Below the pieces are notes generated by a model. The model was given only the letters and a program-made list of their open reading frames with translations, did not search any database and was not told the origin of the DNA. A stretch of DNA of 64,000 bases from Onchocerca volvulus. Its lineage: Eukaryota; Nematoda; Chromadorea; Rhabditida; Onchocercidae. The position numbers were made by a program, and so were the translations under genes. The stretch covers positions 13,819,661 to 13,883,660 of the forward strand of contig HG738137.1 in assembly GCA_000499405.2 (NCBI GenBank). The letters run 5' to 3'. Position 1 is the stretch's first letter. Each line of letters starts with the position of its first letter. Of the stretch, positions 47,671 through 60,400 are shown one piece after another.

Positions 47671-49854
47671 CAAGTTTGCTTTTTCCTTTACTTCAAAAAA
47701 GTCGACAATTCTTTTGTTGTTAAATTCTCTGATGAAATTTGTTTGGGGAAATTTTTTTTTTTTTAATTAAGAGAATTGATTTCTAGAAATATTCATTTTA
47801 ATCAGTTTGTTACAAATATTAATACATTATTTGTCAAAAACAAATGATTGCATGAAAATTTTCGGAAATAGTATTTTTGGAAAGTTTGCAAGATTAAGAA
47901 AAGTACGATGAGATAGAAAGACCAGAATCTCAAACTTTTCTAAATAGCAGTGAAATCAATTGTGAAATATTAAAAATGAATATTGATAAAATTATCTCTT
48001 CGTGTAATATTTTGCCGGAAAAATGATAGGTTGATAAGGAAAATTAATCAGTTAGTAAGGATGAAACGTTAAATTTATCAATGATAAGAATTATCGTATA
48101 TCGGAAAATCATGCGTGTTTCTGATAAAATCTGTTAGCCGTCAAATTTTTGCATTCACATCTTTTTCAGAAAATTTCCGACTGGCATGCTACTAATTTGA
48201 AGAATATTTCTTTCATCTCCTTGTTAAGATTCTTCCAAATTCTTCTTAGTTCAAGCTTATCAGTGTTATCATTGAATTTTTACATTTGCATAATTGATTG
48301 TGTGATCAATAGTTTAGTCGTAGATGCGAAGAAATTTGAAACAAAAACATAAGTTTCCGAAAAACTTAGGAAAGTTTATAATTTTCCGAAAATGTTCAGA
48401 ATTTTAGTAATTTGAATCAGAAGATTCAAACTTTTAACCATTTCACAATGATTTGGATGGAAATAGAAGATATAGTTAAATGCTTGTTTGGATAAGATTT
48501 GAAAACCCAAAATAAAAATTGGGTAATCTTTTCAGATTGCCGGAAATTGAACATAATTATTATTCGATATCTCCACCTCCTGAATAACTTAGTTAGAAAA
48601 TAAATCACTGGAAGTTATAAGCATAAAAAATGTACCTAAAATATTCAAAGCTGGCTATCAAATTTCAATCAATAACTTCACTAACAGGAAAAAATATAAA
48701 GAAAACCGGAACGATAAGTAGATGTATATCTTTCCGATTACGGTTTCAACCGTGGAATATAGCCAATAATTTATCATCCGTCTAATTTAATCCAAAAATT
48801 TTCATTTTGTTTATTTTTTCTCATTTTTATTCATTTTTTTTTCAATTTTTCTATTTCCTTTTTTTTTTTTTAAAATTATTTCTCGAATTATTGTTGGTTG
48901 CTTGGATGAAAATGGAAATTAGTTCATAATTTGAAGAGAGCTTAGAATGAATTTTTCGTTATTTGATTTTCTATTTCAGTCTTTCTTTTGATTTTATTAT
49001 CATTTCAATTTCTTAATTTATTTTAGTAAGTTATATTTATCTAATTAAGTTCTTCAGAAAAAAAAAGCAATCATAATGATCGATGAAATTAAAATAGGAT
49101 GAAAGTTGTAACTTAGAAAAAGGGCAAATAAAAGTGAATATTAAAAGTTGGCAAAATAAATTTTAATTTTATTTTTCAAAATTTGGAATAATTTATAGAA
49201 ATATTATAATTATATTAGTTTAATCATGCTTTATTAAATTACAGCAAAGTACATTATCTATGTTTTGCTTATCTCAATGCTCGAGTAGAAAAAAAGGAGC
49301 CCTAAAATTAAAATGTGAAATTATCTAAATTTTGGAGAAATGCTAAACCTGTCGTTTGTATAAGTCATCAAATATTTCAAATAAAAATTTTAAAATATTG
49401 CTAATTTAATTTGAATTCGAAATTTAATATTTAGAAATTTAAAAATTATTACTTTTCTTTTATAAATAGTACAATGGAAATAAAGCAAACTAAGAAGAAA
49501 AGCAGTAGAAGAAAATAAAATTTAAATATCAGGAATAGAAATTATCAATAAATCTTCAGTAAGTGATTCTGAATATCTGAGATTGAAAGTTCTGAAACTT
49601 CTTAATGATCTAAATGAAACATCTTATCATTCGAAAAAGATTATAATAATTTCAAAACTTGAAACTTTTCAACTTTATGAAGTTTAAATATAATTTCAGA
49701 ATATTTTTTCAGTTATTCATTTTGAAAATAATGATTTTTTATTAATATTTATTTATCAGTAATATTGTTATTAAAGTTTAATATTTGTTATCACAACATA
49801 ATCGCCTTTTTCATTCTTCCTTTTTGCCTTTTAAAATCAATCAATTCATTTATT

Positions 49855-50125
49855 ACCGTTATCAATATCATTATCATCACTATTATCTTCTTCATTTTTT
49901 TCTTGAATCCATTCATTCATTATTCAGCAAACATCATTATCATTCATCGAATACTTGTATTGTAATAATATCAATCGAATATCATTATCAACATTCATTC
50001 ATTATCCATCGAATATCATTATCATCATTGTTATCTCTTTAATTTTTTTTTCCTTAATCTATTCATTCATTTAATCATCATCATTATCATCATCATCATC
50101 GTCGTTATTATCATTATATGATAAT
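49855..50125. repeat. Repeat of CATTATCATCATT and ATCGAATATCATTATCA units
   Basis: The TTCATTCATTATyCATCGAATA unit occurs at about 49909 (variant), 49973 and 49997, mixed with CAT/ATC trinucleotide runs up to 50105. Confidence 0.7.
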
Positions 50126-53100
50126 ATTCATCAGTTAGTAACAAGATTTTTTAGTGATATGATGTACATTCAAAGGGAAAGCTGATAATATTGCCTTTTT
50201 ACACAAATTATTGATAAAAGAAAAAGATAGAGTGATTAAAATTTTGGATTTTTTTATTTTTTTTTCTTAATCTGAAATTATTTGTTTTCATTTTTCATAA
50301 TTTTATGAATTTATTTCAAACAAAAAGATTGAAATATCTTTTTTTTTTTCTTTTCAAGTTTACCAAACTTTTTTTTTATTAATTTTTACATCTGCCAATT
50401 TTTTTTCTTTTTGAATGATTTAATCATTAATCTTTTGCTATTAACACACTACTAACCTTGACATCTTTAAACATTTTTTTTTAGAAAGAAACAGGAAAAA
50501 TAAAAGAAGTATTTTTCGAAAAATTTTTCTTAAAATGATTTAAAAATAAGGATCAAAGAGCAAGAAAAAAAAAAAATTTTGAACGCTACCATGCATTTAT
50601 TACGAGACAAGTATTCGATCATTCTCTATTTTATTTCATTATTTTCATTTTAAGTGCTACAGAAATATTTTTCATTTACACGTATTTACGTGTAAAATAC
50701 GTCATAAAATTTTTATTTTTCGTTTTTCCACTTTTTTTTTTGTTGCAGAAATTAAAACTTTGCGTGAAATGTTTGATTTAGTTTAATTAGTGATAATATA
50801 TGTAGATCATCTATTCAATACATATGAATGTGGAAGTGTTATGTTTTGTTTGTGATATTACAATTTGCAAAAGTTTTATCAAATATGGAGAAAAAAAAAA
50901 TTGAAAAATTTCAGTTTGCGAATATTTCATTGACACCTTTTTTTTTTTTTGTTTTAAATCTTTAATAAGTGATAATTGATAAAATGAAATTTCTGATATC
51001 AGTGAAGTGATAATATTTTAGTTTTCATGCTGACTTTTAAATTGATATAATTTATTTCAACTTTTTTCATATTAATCAATATTTTCATGATTAATATGCA
51101 TATTTTTTAAAATATTATAATTATAAATTCTGAATTGCTCAGACTTTTTTTCTAGGCATATAAACCTAAATTGCTCAGACTTTTTCCTACATTTAATTGT
51201 AGAAAAATTAAAATTTGTAATTTTCATTTTTCAAGAAAACTGAATTAGAAAGAATAGATATTTTAATCTTTTTCAAAATTTATACCATATTTGAAAGAAT
51301 TTGTTTAAAAAAAAGATATATAATTTATTCCGATAATTATTCATTTTCAATTCACTAATATAGTTTCTTAATCGTTTAATGAAAAGAAAAAAAAAAGAGG
51401 AATTTTAAAGAAAGGATAATCATTTTAACCTTAAAAAAAAAAAAATTGGTTTGAAAAATGGAAATAAACAGGTAAAAATTTTTCATGGAGTATTTAAATT
51501 TGATTTCTTTCATAGATTACTTTATTTTTTTTTCACGAAAAATTTAAATTTGATGGCATACGGTTTTAATCTATCGTTTAATTATAGTATGATAAATGAA
51601 TCTAGGTTAAAATGGAGAAAAAACTACTCATAAAAATATTTAATGATTAGAATTTTTTAACAATTTGATATGGAACAATTAATTTTAATGATTGTGATCT
51701 TTTCTGGGACGATTGGAATTTTTCAGGATCATTACTTAGTTATCAGGATCATTATAATTAACTGATAATATAATTGGTTATGATTGGAAGATCATCATCC
51801 GGAATGAGAACATATTAACAAATTATTATATCATTTTATTAAATTCATTTTTTCTTCTAAAATTGTGACAATTTGAATTATCCTAAGGAGATTCTAAAGT
51901 TTCCGGTAAACAAAGTATTGATTTTATTTAGCAATGATGCAATCCGGAAATTTCTGGATAAAACTAAGATGAAAAATCTAATGAATAGCAAAACAATCTA
52001 ACATAAATGAACAAAAAAACGATGGAAAAATTTCTACAATTAAATTTATTTAATCTTAGGATACATGCAATATTTTCAAAACTTATCAATTCATATATTC
52101 AATTATTTTATTTTTCGACTTTTAAAATTTATTTAATCACATTAATTATTTGTTAAAAAAATAAGTAGTAGTCAGGAACAATAATAACTTTTTTTTAAAA
52201 AAAAATTTTTTTTCCGAAAAAAACTTAAATTTATTGTTGAGAAAATGATAACACAACGCAATAATGATATGTGGCATTGAAATGATAAAGAAAAAAAAGA
52301 AAAGAAAAAAAAATAAAAAAGAAAAAATCTTTAAAAACGAAATGAATAGTAATTATATCGATTATCCGGTATTTTGACTATAAATCCACCTTTTCCGCAT
52401 TGTAAAGAAAGAAAGAAAGACCTTGACGAAATAGTACTATTATCAAAAAAAAAATTTTTTTTTTCATTTCCTGTTTTGATAAAAAAAAAAAGAAAGGAAA
52501 TCGCAAAAAGATCAAAATGACATTTGATTAAAAAATTTAACCAAATTTCATTCTAATTTTCTAAAATTTCATTTCTTCTATTTTTTTTCTTTTATATTTC
52601 ATGGATTATCATTATCATATCTTTGTTAATATCAAATATTTCCAAAATTAAGAGGAACAAATCCAATCCCATCGATTTTTCTTTGGTTTTTTTTTTCAAA
52701 TAATAAAATTTCAATTAGATTATAATTTTTAATTAAAAAATATTTGTATGCATATTTAAAATTTTAATTTTTATGTTATTTGTTTAAAATTATTCAAAAA
52801 GTTCAGAAAGGAATATTATTTATGAAAATTTTCCCGTACAATTTCTCTCAAATAATTTTGCATGAAAAAAATATTTTTCAACTAATTATTAGGTTTAAAG
52901 GTTTAAATAACAAATTTTCTAGGTTTTAAATAAAAATTTTTAGGTCTAGAAAATTCTTAGGTTTGAATAAAAATTTCAAATTTTCATATATTTATTTAAT
53001 TATTTAGAAATTTTATGATGAAATTTTATTTATTTGGTTTTTTTTTTTTTTTTTTAGAAGATTTCTTCTCGAAATAATAATGTTCATTTAAAATTATTTC

Positions 53101-53689
53101 TTACCATCCTATTTTTTCGTAATTTTGCTTGATCGATCAATCAATCGATATTATTGATATTTATTTTTCTGAGGTGGGAAGATATTTTTGCGCATTATTA
53201 GCGATAAAATATATGAATCATAGCAATTTTAAGACTTATATTCAATGTCTCGAATTTTGATTCATATATAAGTATTCCATTACATATTCGATAAAATATA
53301 TTTGATATTTGACCACTATTTTTTATTATGTTTCATGATATATTTGATGATTTGTTCTGGTAATTTTTTTTTCTATAATTTTTTATTGACATTGTTGTTA
53401 TATAAGAAATTTTTCTTTTGAATAAAATCGTAAAGTTTTTTGTTTTTAAATAAAAATTCATAGAAATTTTTGAATATTATATTTTGAATATCAATTTTTT
53501 AAATATCACTATTTAAAATATCATTTTTTGGATAAAATTTGAAAAATGATTTATTATCTTTGATAATTTTTTGGCTTTTAAAATATGAAACTGGTATGTT
53601 CAAGTTTTAGAAATGTTTGAAAAGTAATTTTAAGAGATGTTTATTGATGATTGGTTGAAATTTGGTGGTAAATATTTCCATGAAATATT

Positions 53690-53905
53690 TAATGAACCTA
53701 TCATAACATCAGAATCGCTTTTTACAGTCAACTTTTCAATTCGCAATGAGCATCAGAATCCTTCTCGACACTCTTCAACTTATGATGATTTATCAGAATC
53801 TCTTCTTTTTGTTAGCTTTTCGGCTTACAATGAGCATCAAAATCCCTTTTTTTAAATATCTCTTCAGCTTATGATGAGCATCAGAATCCGTTTTATCAAT
53901 ATTCG
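53690..53905. repeat. Degenerate tandem repeat with GAGCATCAGAATCC
   Basis: About four units of 50-60 bases with (T/C)(T/A)TGATGAGCATCAGAATCC. Copies are near 53700 (ACATCAGAATCG), 53747, 53830 (as GCATCAAAATCC) and 53877. A 72-codon plus frame (53637-53855) runs through it and shows a repeated NEHQNP motif, but it has no splice context or homology I know. Confidence 0.65.
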
Positions 53906-54463
53906 ACAATCTTATTGAATCTGTAATTGAGATTGCAAAAAAATAAATGATTTGATCTTTTGAAGAATTTTATAGTTTTCATTTCTCTTTTTTTTCTTGT
54001 TTTTTTGTAAATAAATTTTTATTTATAAGCTCAGTCCGATTATTATTTCATGATAAATTTTTGCATATTTTTATGAAATTTATTCTTTTTTTTTTTAAAT
54101 AACTTTGAACAAAAAAAAAAAAAAATTGGTAAAAGATTGATTTATTATCAAAATCTCTTATCAGTTTTCGAAAAAATTAGCAGTAATTTTGAATAAAAAT
54201 GAAAACTTGCATCATTTTATTACAACAAACGAATTTTTTATTCAATTATTTTTCAAGTGAAAAAAGCTTAAATTGTTTTTCGTTTGTTTATTCATTTATC
54301 TAATTATATTGATTATTTACGATTTATGAAAGATTTATCATTTATCTTCTTATCTTATCACAATTTATTTATTTTTAGCAAAAACACGAACAATTCACTA
54401 CCTGTTATTTGATGCTATAATTGATTTAATTAATTAGTTTGTAAATAAACAACGAATGTTGCC

Positions 54464-57400
54464 ATGCATACATTTCTTTCGAAGTATTTCATCCTATTAC
54501 TGTCATTTTTTCAAGGTAAGTTTATTTATTTGCTTGTTTTTTATTTTTAATTTTACTTTTAATTAGTTTTTGTTCTGGTAAGAATTAAACGTTTTTTTTT
54601 CAATCAATATTTCATAATGTATGAAATTAAATTAGAAATGATAATTTATGGGAAGGTTTTTTGCAACTTTTTTTTTCAAAATAGTTTTCTATGTACGTAA
54701 AGAATGATGCACGCATAGAATAATTATACATCTCTATTATTATTTCAATCAAAATACATAATAAATTAAGTAATCGGAAATTATTGCTAATGTTCTAATT
54801 CCATAATTAATTAGACGATAATATAGAGAAAATGATTTAAAAAAAAAAATCACCAATTAATTATAATTTAGTATAAAAAATGGAATTCAATAATTAATGA
54901 CATTAAAAGTGACCTTTTCATTCTCTGTTGGATATTTACTGATAAGTGAAATAATTAAATTTTAAAATTTTGATAAAATTTTCAAAAAAGAAAAAAAATT
55001 TTTTTTATTTTTTAGTATTCTTGCAAAAAGTGACAGTAGGAGTAGCATTTGATTCGGTTGAAATTACAACATCACATTTTGCTGATTCAAAACGTGGACG
55101 CATGTCATGGATTATCGAGGAAAATTCTTTACCATGGATTGGACAGTATTATTATATTGAGTAAGTATTTCTAGTATTGTCGTATTTGAGTTATAATTAG
55201 TATTTAAGTATACTTTTTTAATTTGAGGCATATATTCCGATCTGTCAATAGATCAGTAGGTTAAATCTCAAAGATTAACTTTTGCCAAAATATATGACTT
55301 ATAGTTAGTGAATTTTAAGATTTGTGATTCGACTATTTTAAGAACTTTTTTGAAATCGATTTTAGTATAAATATGTGTAATTATACAATATGTATATTAA
55401 AATTAGTTTTAAAGAAGTATGCTAAAATTTATGCTACAATTTATTAAACATAATAATCCTATAATTTAGTCTTTAAATATTTAAATAATTCTACAGATTA
55501 ATAATTAATATTTAAATAATTGAGTATTTAAATATATTCAAGTATTTAAATATGTCTTTTGAAGCTAAGCCTTGAAGCACATATTTTCTATCTATTAATA
55601 CACCATACCTTAGAGATTAACTTTTCATAAAAATTATACAGACTGTTGATTTATCATATGATTTCTTTCATTCGTTCAAAAATTTTAAATCAAAATAGTA
55701 ATAGTATTAATGATTTTTTTTTGCAGTATTAATCGAATAAATGTCGAAAAAACTTGAATTAATTATCATTCGGAACAAAAATCTGTAATTAAATAATTCC
55801 AAGTTGCTATTATTTTAATTTTTATATTGCCACTTCATTATTTATCAAAATAAAAATCTTTAATTAAATAATTCCTAATTATTATTATTTTAGTTTTAAT
55901 ATCAACAATTTCGAAATGTAATTACAATTTCTTTAACATAAAATGTCTTTTTTCTTAGCATTTGATTTATTCTATTTTTTATTTTTCATTAACTACTTTT
56001 GAAGTTTAATCATTAATTCAAATTTTTTGTCGAATTCAAATTGCAATTTTAATTACATCCCCAATTACAATGTTTTATTCAATTCATTTTATGAGTAATA
56101 AAAAATAAAATAAAAATAATTCAGGTCAAAACAATCATCAATGACCAATTTGTTGATTGTTGTTGACAGTTCAAATGGTAATCATCTTGGTAATTGTGTA
56201 TCATTTGCTCCACGAGGTGAGTAAAATGTTTGAAAAACTTTTTTTAGATTTTAATCTTCTCGAAAATAAAACTTTTCGACCCATCCAAATACTAATCGTT
56301 GATTGATTTTTATTTTATATCATCCGGATAGGAAATAATATTTTAGAACAATTTCAATTTCATATTTCCGATTTATTTAGTATTTTATTTCCTTTTTTTT
56401 AAAAAAGAGAAAAAAAAAGAATCAAATTACATTGTATTTGTGTCAATACCATTAAAAAAGAATGATTTTTTTTCCAACAAATTTTTGTCGTTTCAAAATT
56501 ACAAGAATTAAATTTATTATGACAAATTTCGTTGAATTATTTGTAAAATAAGTTTGAAGGAAATTATGGATTTTTGATTTTAAAATTATTAAAAAATTTT
56601 AAACGAAAAAAGAAAAAATTAATGAAAAATTTTTGCAGATAATAAATGGCGTCGATTTTTTTGGGTACTTACAGACAAATCATTAATTTGCAATAGTACT
56701 GATAACGAACCGTCAAAAATTGATTTTCCCTCAAGCAATTCACCGCGAACATTCTCCTTACGTATTCTTGCTCGTAAGATTTACTTTTTATTTAAAAAAT
56801 GATGATTTTTTTTTTTTTTTGAAAAATTAGGATTATTCAAATAAAAAATAAAAAAGAAACAATCCAAATTTCTTTCAAAGTTTAGTTTTCATATAAAATT
56901 AATATTATAAAACTGTTATTTAAATTGATTTGATAATTTTTAGAGAATGTAATTTTCATAATTTCGAAATCTTTTAGATCAATTTGTTTCGTTTTATTCT
57001 TCTCAGAAATATTATTTAAATTAATTAAACAAAATTAATACTCTTTTAGCATAAAATTCTAGTATTTCTAAATATTTATTTTGATTAATGAGTTTTTTTT
57101 TGCTTCAAATTAGTAAAATTATAAATTTATTTTATTTTGTTGAAATTTTTTTTGAAATATTCGTTGATATAATTATTTAAGCGATCTAATATTCTTTTAG
57201 CGTAAAATTGATAATAATTTCGAAGTTTTTTTGATCTCAATTTTTTTTTTTGCTTTTTTCAAATTTGTTAAAGTCAAATATTACCTAAATTTCAAATAAA
57301 CAGAACTAAAAGATAGTTTAAAATTGTTTAAAAACTCGAATAACTCTTATAAAATACTATTTTACTACTTCTGAAAACTTTTTATTAATTTATTTTTGTT

Positions 57401-60400
57401 TCGTTTACTTTTTCCCAAAAAAAAAATTATAATTGAAAAATTTTACTTTTTTTATTTGCAAAATTTATCATTATCACAATTTGTTTTGATTATGATAAAT
57501 TTTTATCACAATTTTTTACAGAACAAGGACCAAAATGTTTCGCTGATATGATTGTACAAAATGAACATTTAAAAGGTTGTCCGCCAAAATTACAACGTAA
57601 TTTATTCCAAGAAATGTCATTGGAATGTAATTGTTCGATACCAAGAATAATTGATAATACTGATAACATCAACGGTAAATAAACAAATCATTTGTTTAAA
57701 TGTAAAAATTTAATTTTCTAATTTTTTGAGCAAATTAATTCAATTGATATATTTTCATAATGAAGAAATTTTTGTTTTAAATTTCAATATTGTATTAAAA
57801 TTCTAGCAATTCATTTTTAAATTTCTTTTTTTCTTCAAAGTTCATTAAACTTCAAATACAACTCAAATGTTTTGTATAATTTTAGTTTTAATTGAAATTT
57901 TTTTTCCTGAAAATCTTTTTTCAATCGAAAGTTACGATTTTCAACAAATCATTGTTTGCATTTTTTCTAATCAGTATAATTTCATTTTTGCAAACGATTT
58001 AATCAATCATTTCAATTCGTTGACCTATATTTATAATTTTTGCTTTTTTTTTTTTAAAAGAAAGAGGAATAAAAAATAAGAATAACAGTAGAACTGAATA
58101 CGGGAATTAAAATAATTTTCGAGTATTAGATTATTTTTCTAGGCAAAAACGATGAAAATTTTTATCAATTTTTGAATTAATTCGTGATTTTAGCTCGAAG
58201 TGGAGCATTTCGTTTTGTTAATCCGACGATTACAACATCAAGCGGAAATTTATCACTTTCTCGTGATCTTTCTCCCGGAATATCCAGGAATATTAGCAAT
58301 TCGAAACTTATCGAAACAATACCTAAAGTGATAGCAGTATCATCTATTAATACTACTACTGTTAATCCGATTGAAATATCGATAGCAACAAAAGATTCAG
58401 TAAATATACCAATTCATATTCATCAAAATAGTGAATTATCATCATCTATTGCACAAGAATTACCTGTATCAACAACAACCCACGAATCGTTATCATCATT
58501 ATCACCAAACTTATCATCATCATTGCCAGCAGTAGATATTGCACGAATTAATGCAGAAACTTGTAAAGATATCCAATGTCAGAATAACGGTATATGCATT
58601 GGTGGAACGGTAAGTTTTAATATTTCAAAATCGAAAAATTTAAATTTTATTACAATAAAAAGCATATTTTAGAATTGAATTTAATCATTTTATCACTAAT
58701 CATTTTATCACCAATCAGTTTCCTTTTTTGTGGTTATAGCACGATTGATTGATATATTGGGAAGGATTAAAATTAGAAAAGTTTACTAATTCATATTTTT
58801 ACGAATTTAAAGTTGTGTTATCAATGATTAAAAAAAACAAGAAGAAAGTGATTGAATCGATTGTTTGTTATCAAACTTTTCTCACTGATAATATGCAAAT
58901 TTTTAATTTTATAGGCTATTTGCATTTGTCCAGAAGGATTTCTTGGATCAAAATGTGAAATAAACTTATGCGCTAATGTACGATGTATAAATGGTGGTAT
59001 TTGTCGAGCAAATGGCAATATACCACGTTGTCAATGCCAACCTGGTACCACTGGAACATTTTGCGAAGAGGTTTTTCAAATTTAATTCTTATTATATTAG
59101 TTAATTGCTATAAACATTAAAGTTAAATTAATTAAATAATTAAGTTTAAAAATTGACTTTTCCTTTTTTCAATATTTTTCAGTTACTACTTATTTCTGGA
59201 AGAAATTGAAACTTTGAAAAATATAACTTCTTAGTTAAAGTAAGTACTTAATTATTTTAGCTATTATTTTAATTTCAGGTTATTTGTAATCCACGATGTG
59301 AACAAGGTGGTACTTGTGAGCTAGAAGGTAATATTACCGTATGCCGATGTCCAAAAGGCACATTTGGTGTCAACTGTAACATTATTGATCCATGCAGTAG
59401 CAAGTTTGTTTTTCTTTTTTTTTTTTCGAAATTTAAAATTTGAAATTGATTAAAATAATATTTTGAAATGGAATCATAATGAGAGCAGTAAGTTTGTATC
59501 TTTTTTTTTTTGAAATTTCAAATAGGTTGAAATATTTCGAAAAATAGACCATAATAAAATCTTGGAAAGATCAGTTTTGAATAAGCAGAAAATTAATTAT
59601 ATTACTAAGTTTATTCGTGAAATTAAAACATGTCTTCATTTTTTTTTTGTTTTTTTAGTTTCTCTTTTACTTTCGAAAAAAAAAGAAAGAAAAAATGAAA
59701 AGAAAAAAATAAAGAAGAATGAAAAATTGGAGAAAAAAATGAAGAGGTCAAAGGAAAATGAAAATGAATAATGGGAAGAAAAGGAAGAAAAACGAATTTT
59801 AAAAGTAGCGAAATTTTTAGAATAAATTTAGAATAACATATTCCTTATCCGGGATTATTGTTGTTATCATGCTCAGAAATGATTTGGCAAATATTTTTGA
59901 TAAAACAATCCTTTCAGTAATGAAATATGCCGTAAATATGATAATGATGCTCGTTGTCAATTAGATTCTGATAATTTCGCATTAATTTCGCCCGTTCCTG
60001 TCAATGCCACATTTAAATGTCTTTGCTTGAATGAGAAATCCGGTTGGTTTTTATTTTATATATATAGGAATATTATGCAATGCATAATGATGCGTACATT
60101 TTAAGAAAAAAGAAAACTTTAAATATGCATAATGTTAAATAATAGCAATATTGATTGATTGTCTTTTTTTTTCCACATAAAATCTGATAAACACTAATTT
60201 TTTAATTTCTCATCAGGTCGATTTATTTACTTCAATGCATTTAAATTATGACTTTCTAGAATGGATTGATTGTAAAGAGCTACAGAAAAACGATCATGAT
60301 TCAATGATGGACAGCACTATCACAACAGCTCTAATGAGCATGTTACAACCTGATATCATAAATCCAGAAATACTTCACGAAAATTTGGATCAATTTCGAT

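Larger units (their letters stand above)
26136..54463. other. 28 kb divergent intergenic region without a supportable gene
   Basis: Lies between the 5' ends of the minus-strand LIM gene and the plus-strand eat-20-like gene. It is very AT-rich. Frames of 60-110 codons inside it are Phe/Lys/Ile-rich homopolymer translations with no domain signature, and none chain by splice phase. Recognisable content is limited to local tandem repeats, microsatellites and one short Helitron, listed separately. Regulatory DNA and unseen 5' exons of either gene are likely here. I cannot point to specific elements or to non-coding RNAs. Confidence 0.6.

Noticed and set aside
53637..53855. 72-codon frame with repeated NEHQNP motif as a small repeat protein
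   Set aside because: It comes from a degenerate DNA tandem repeat that also continues outside the frame, and no promoter or splice partner is visible.
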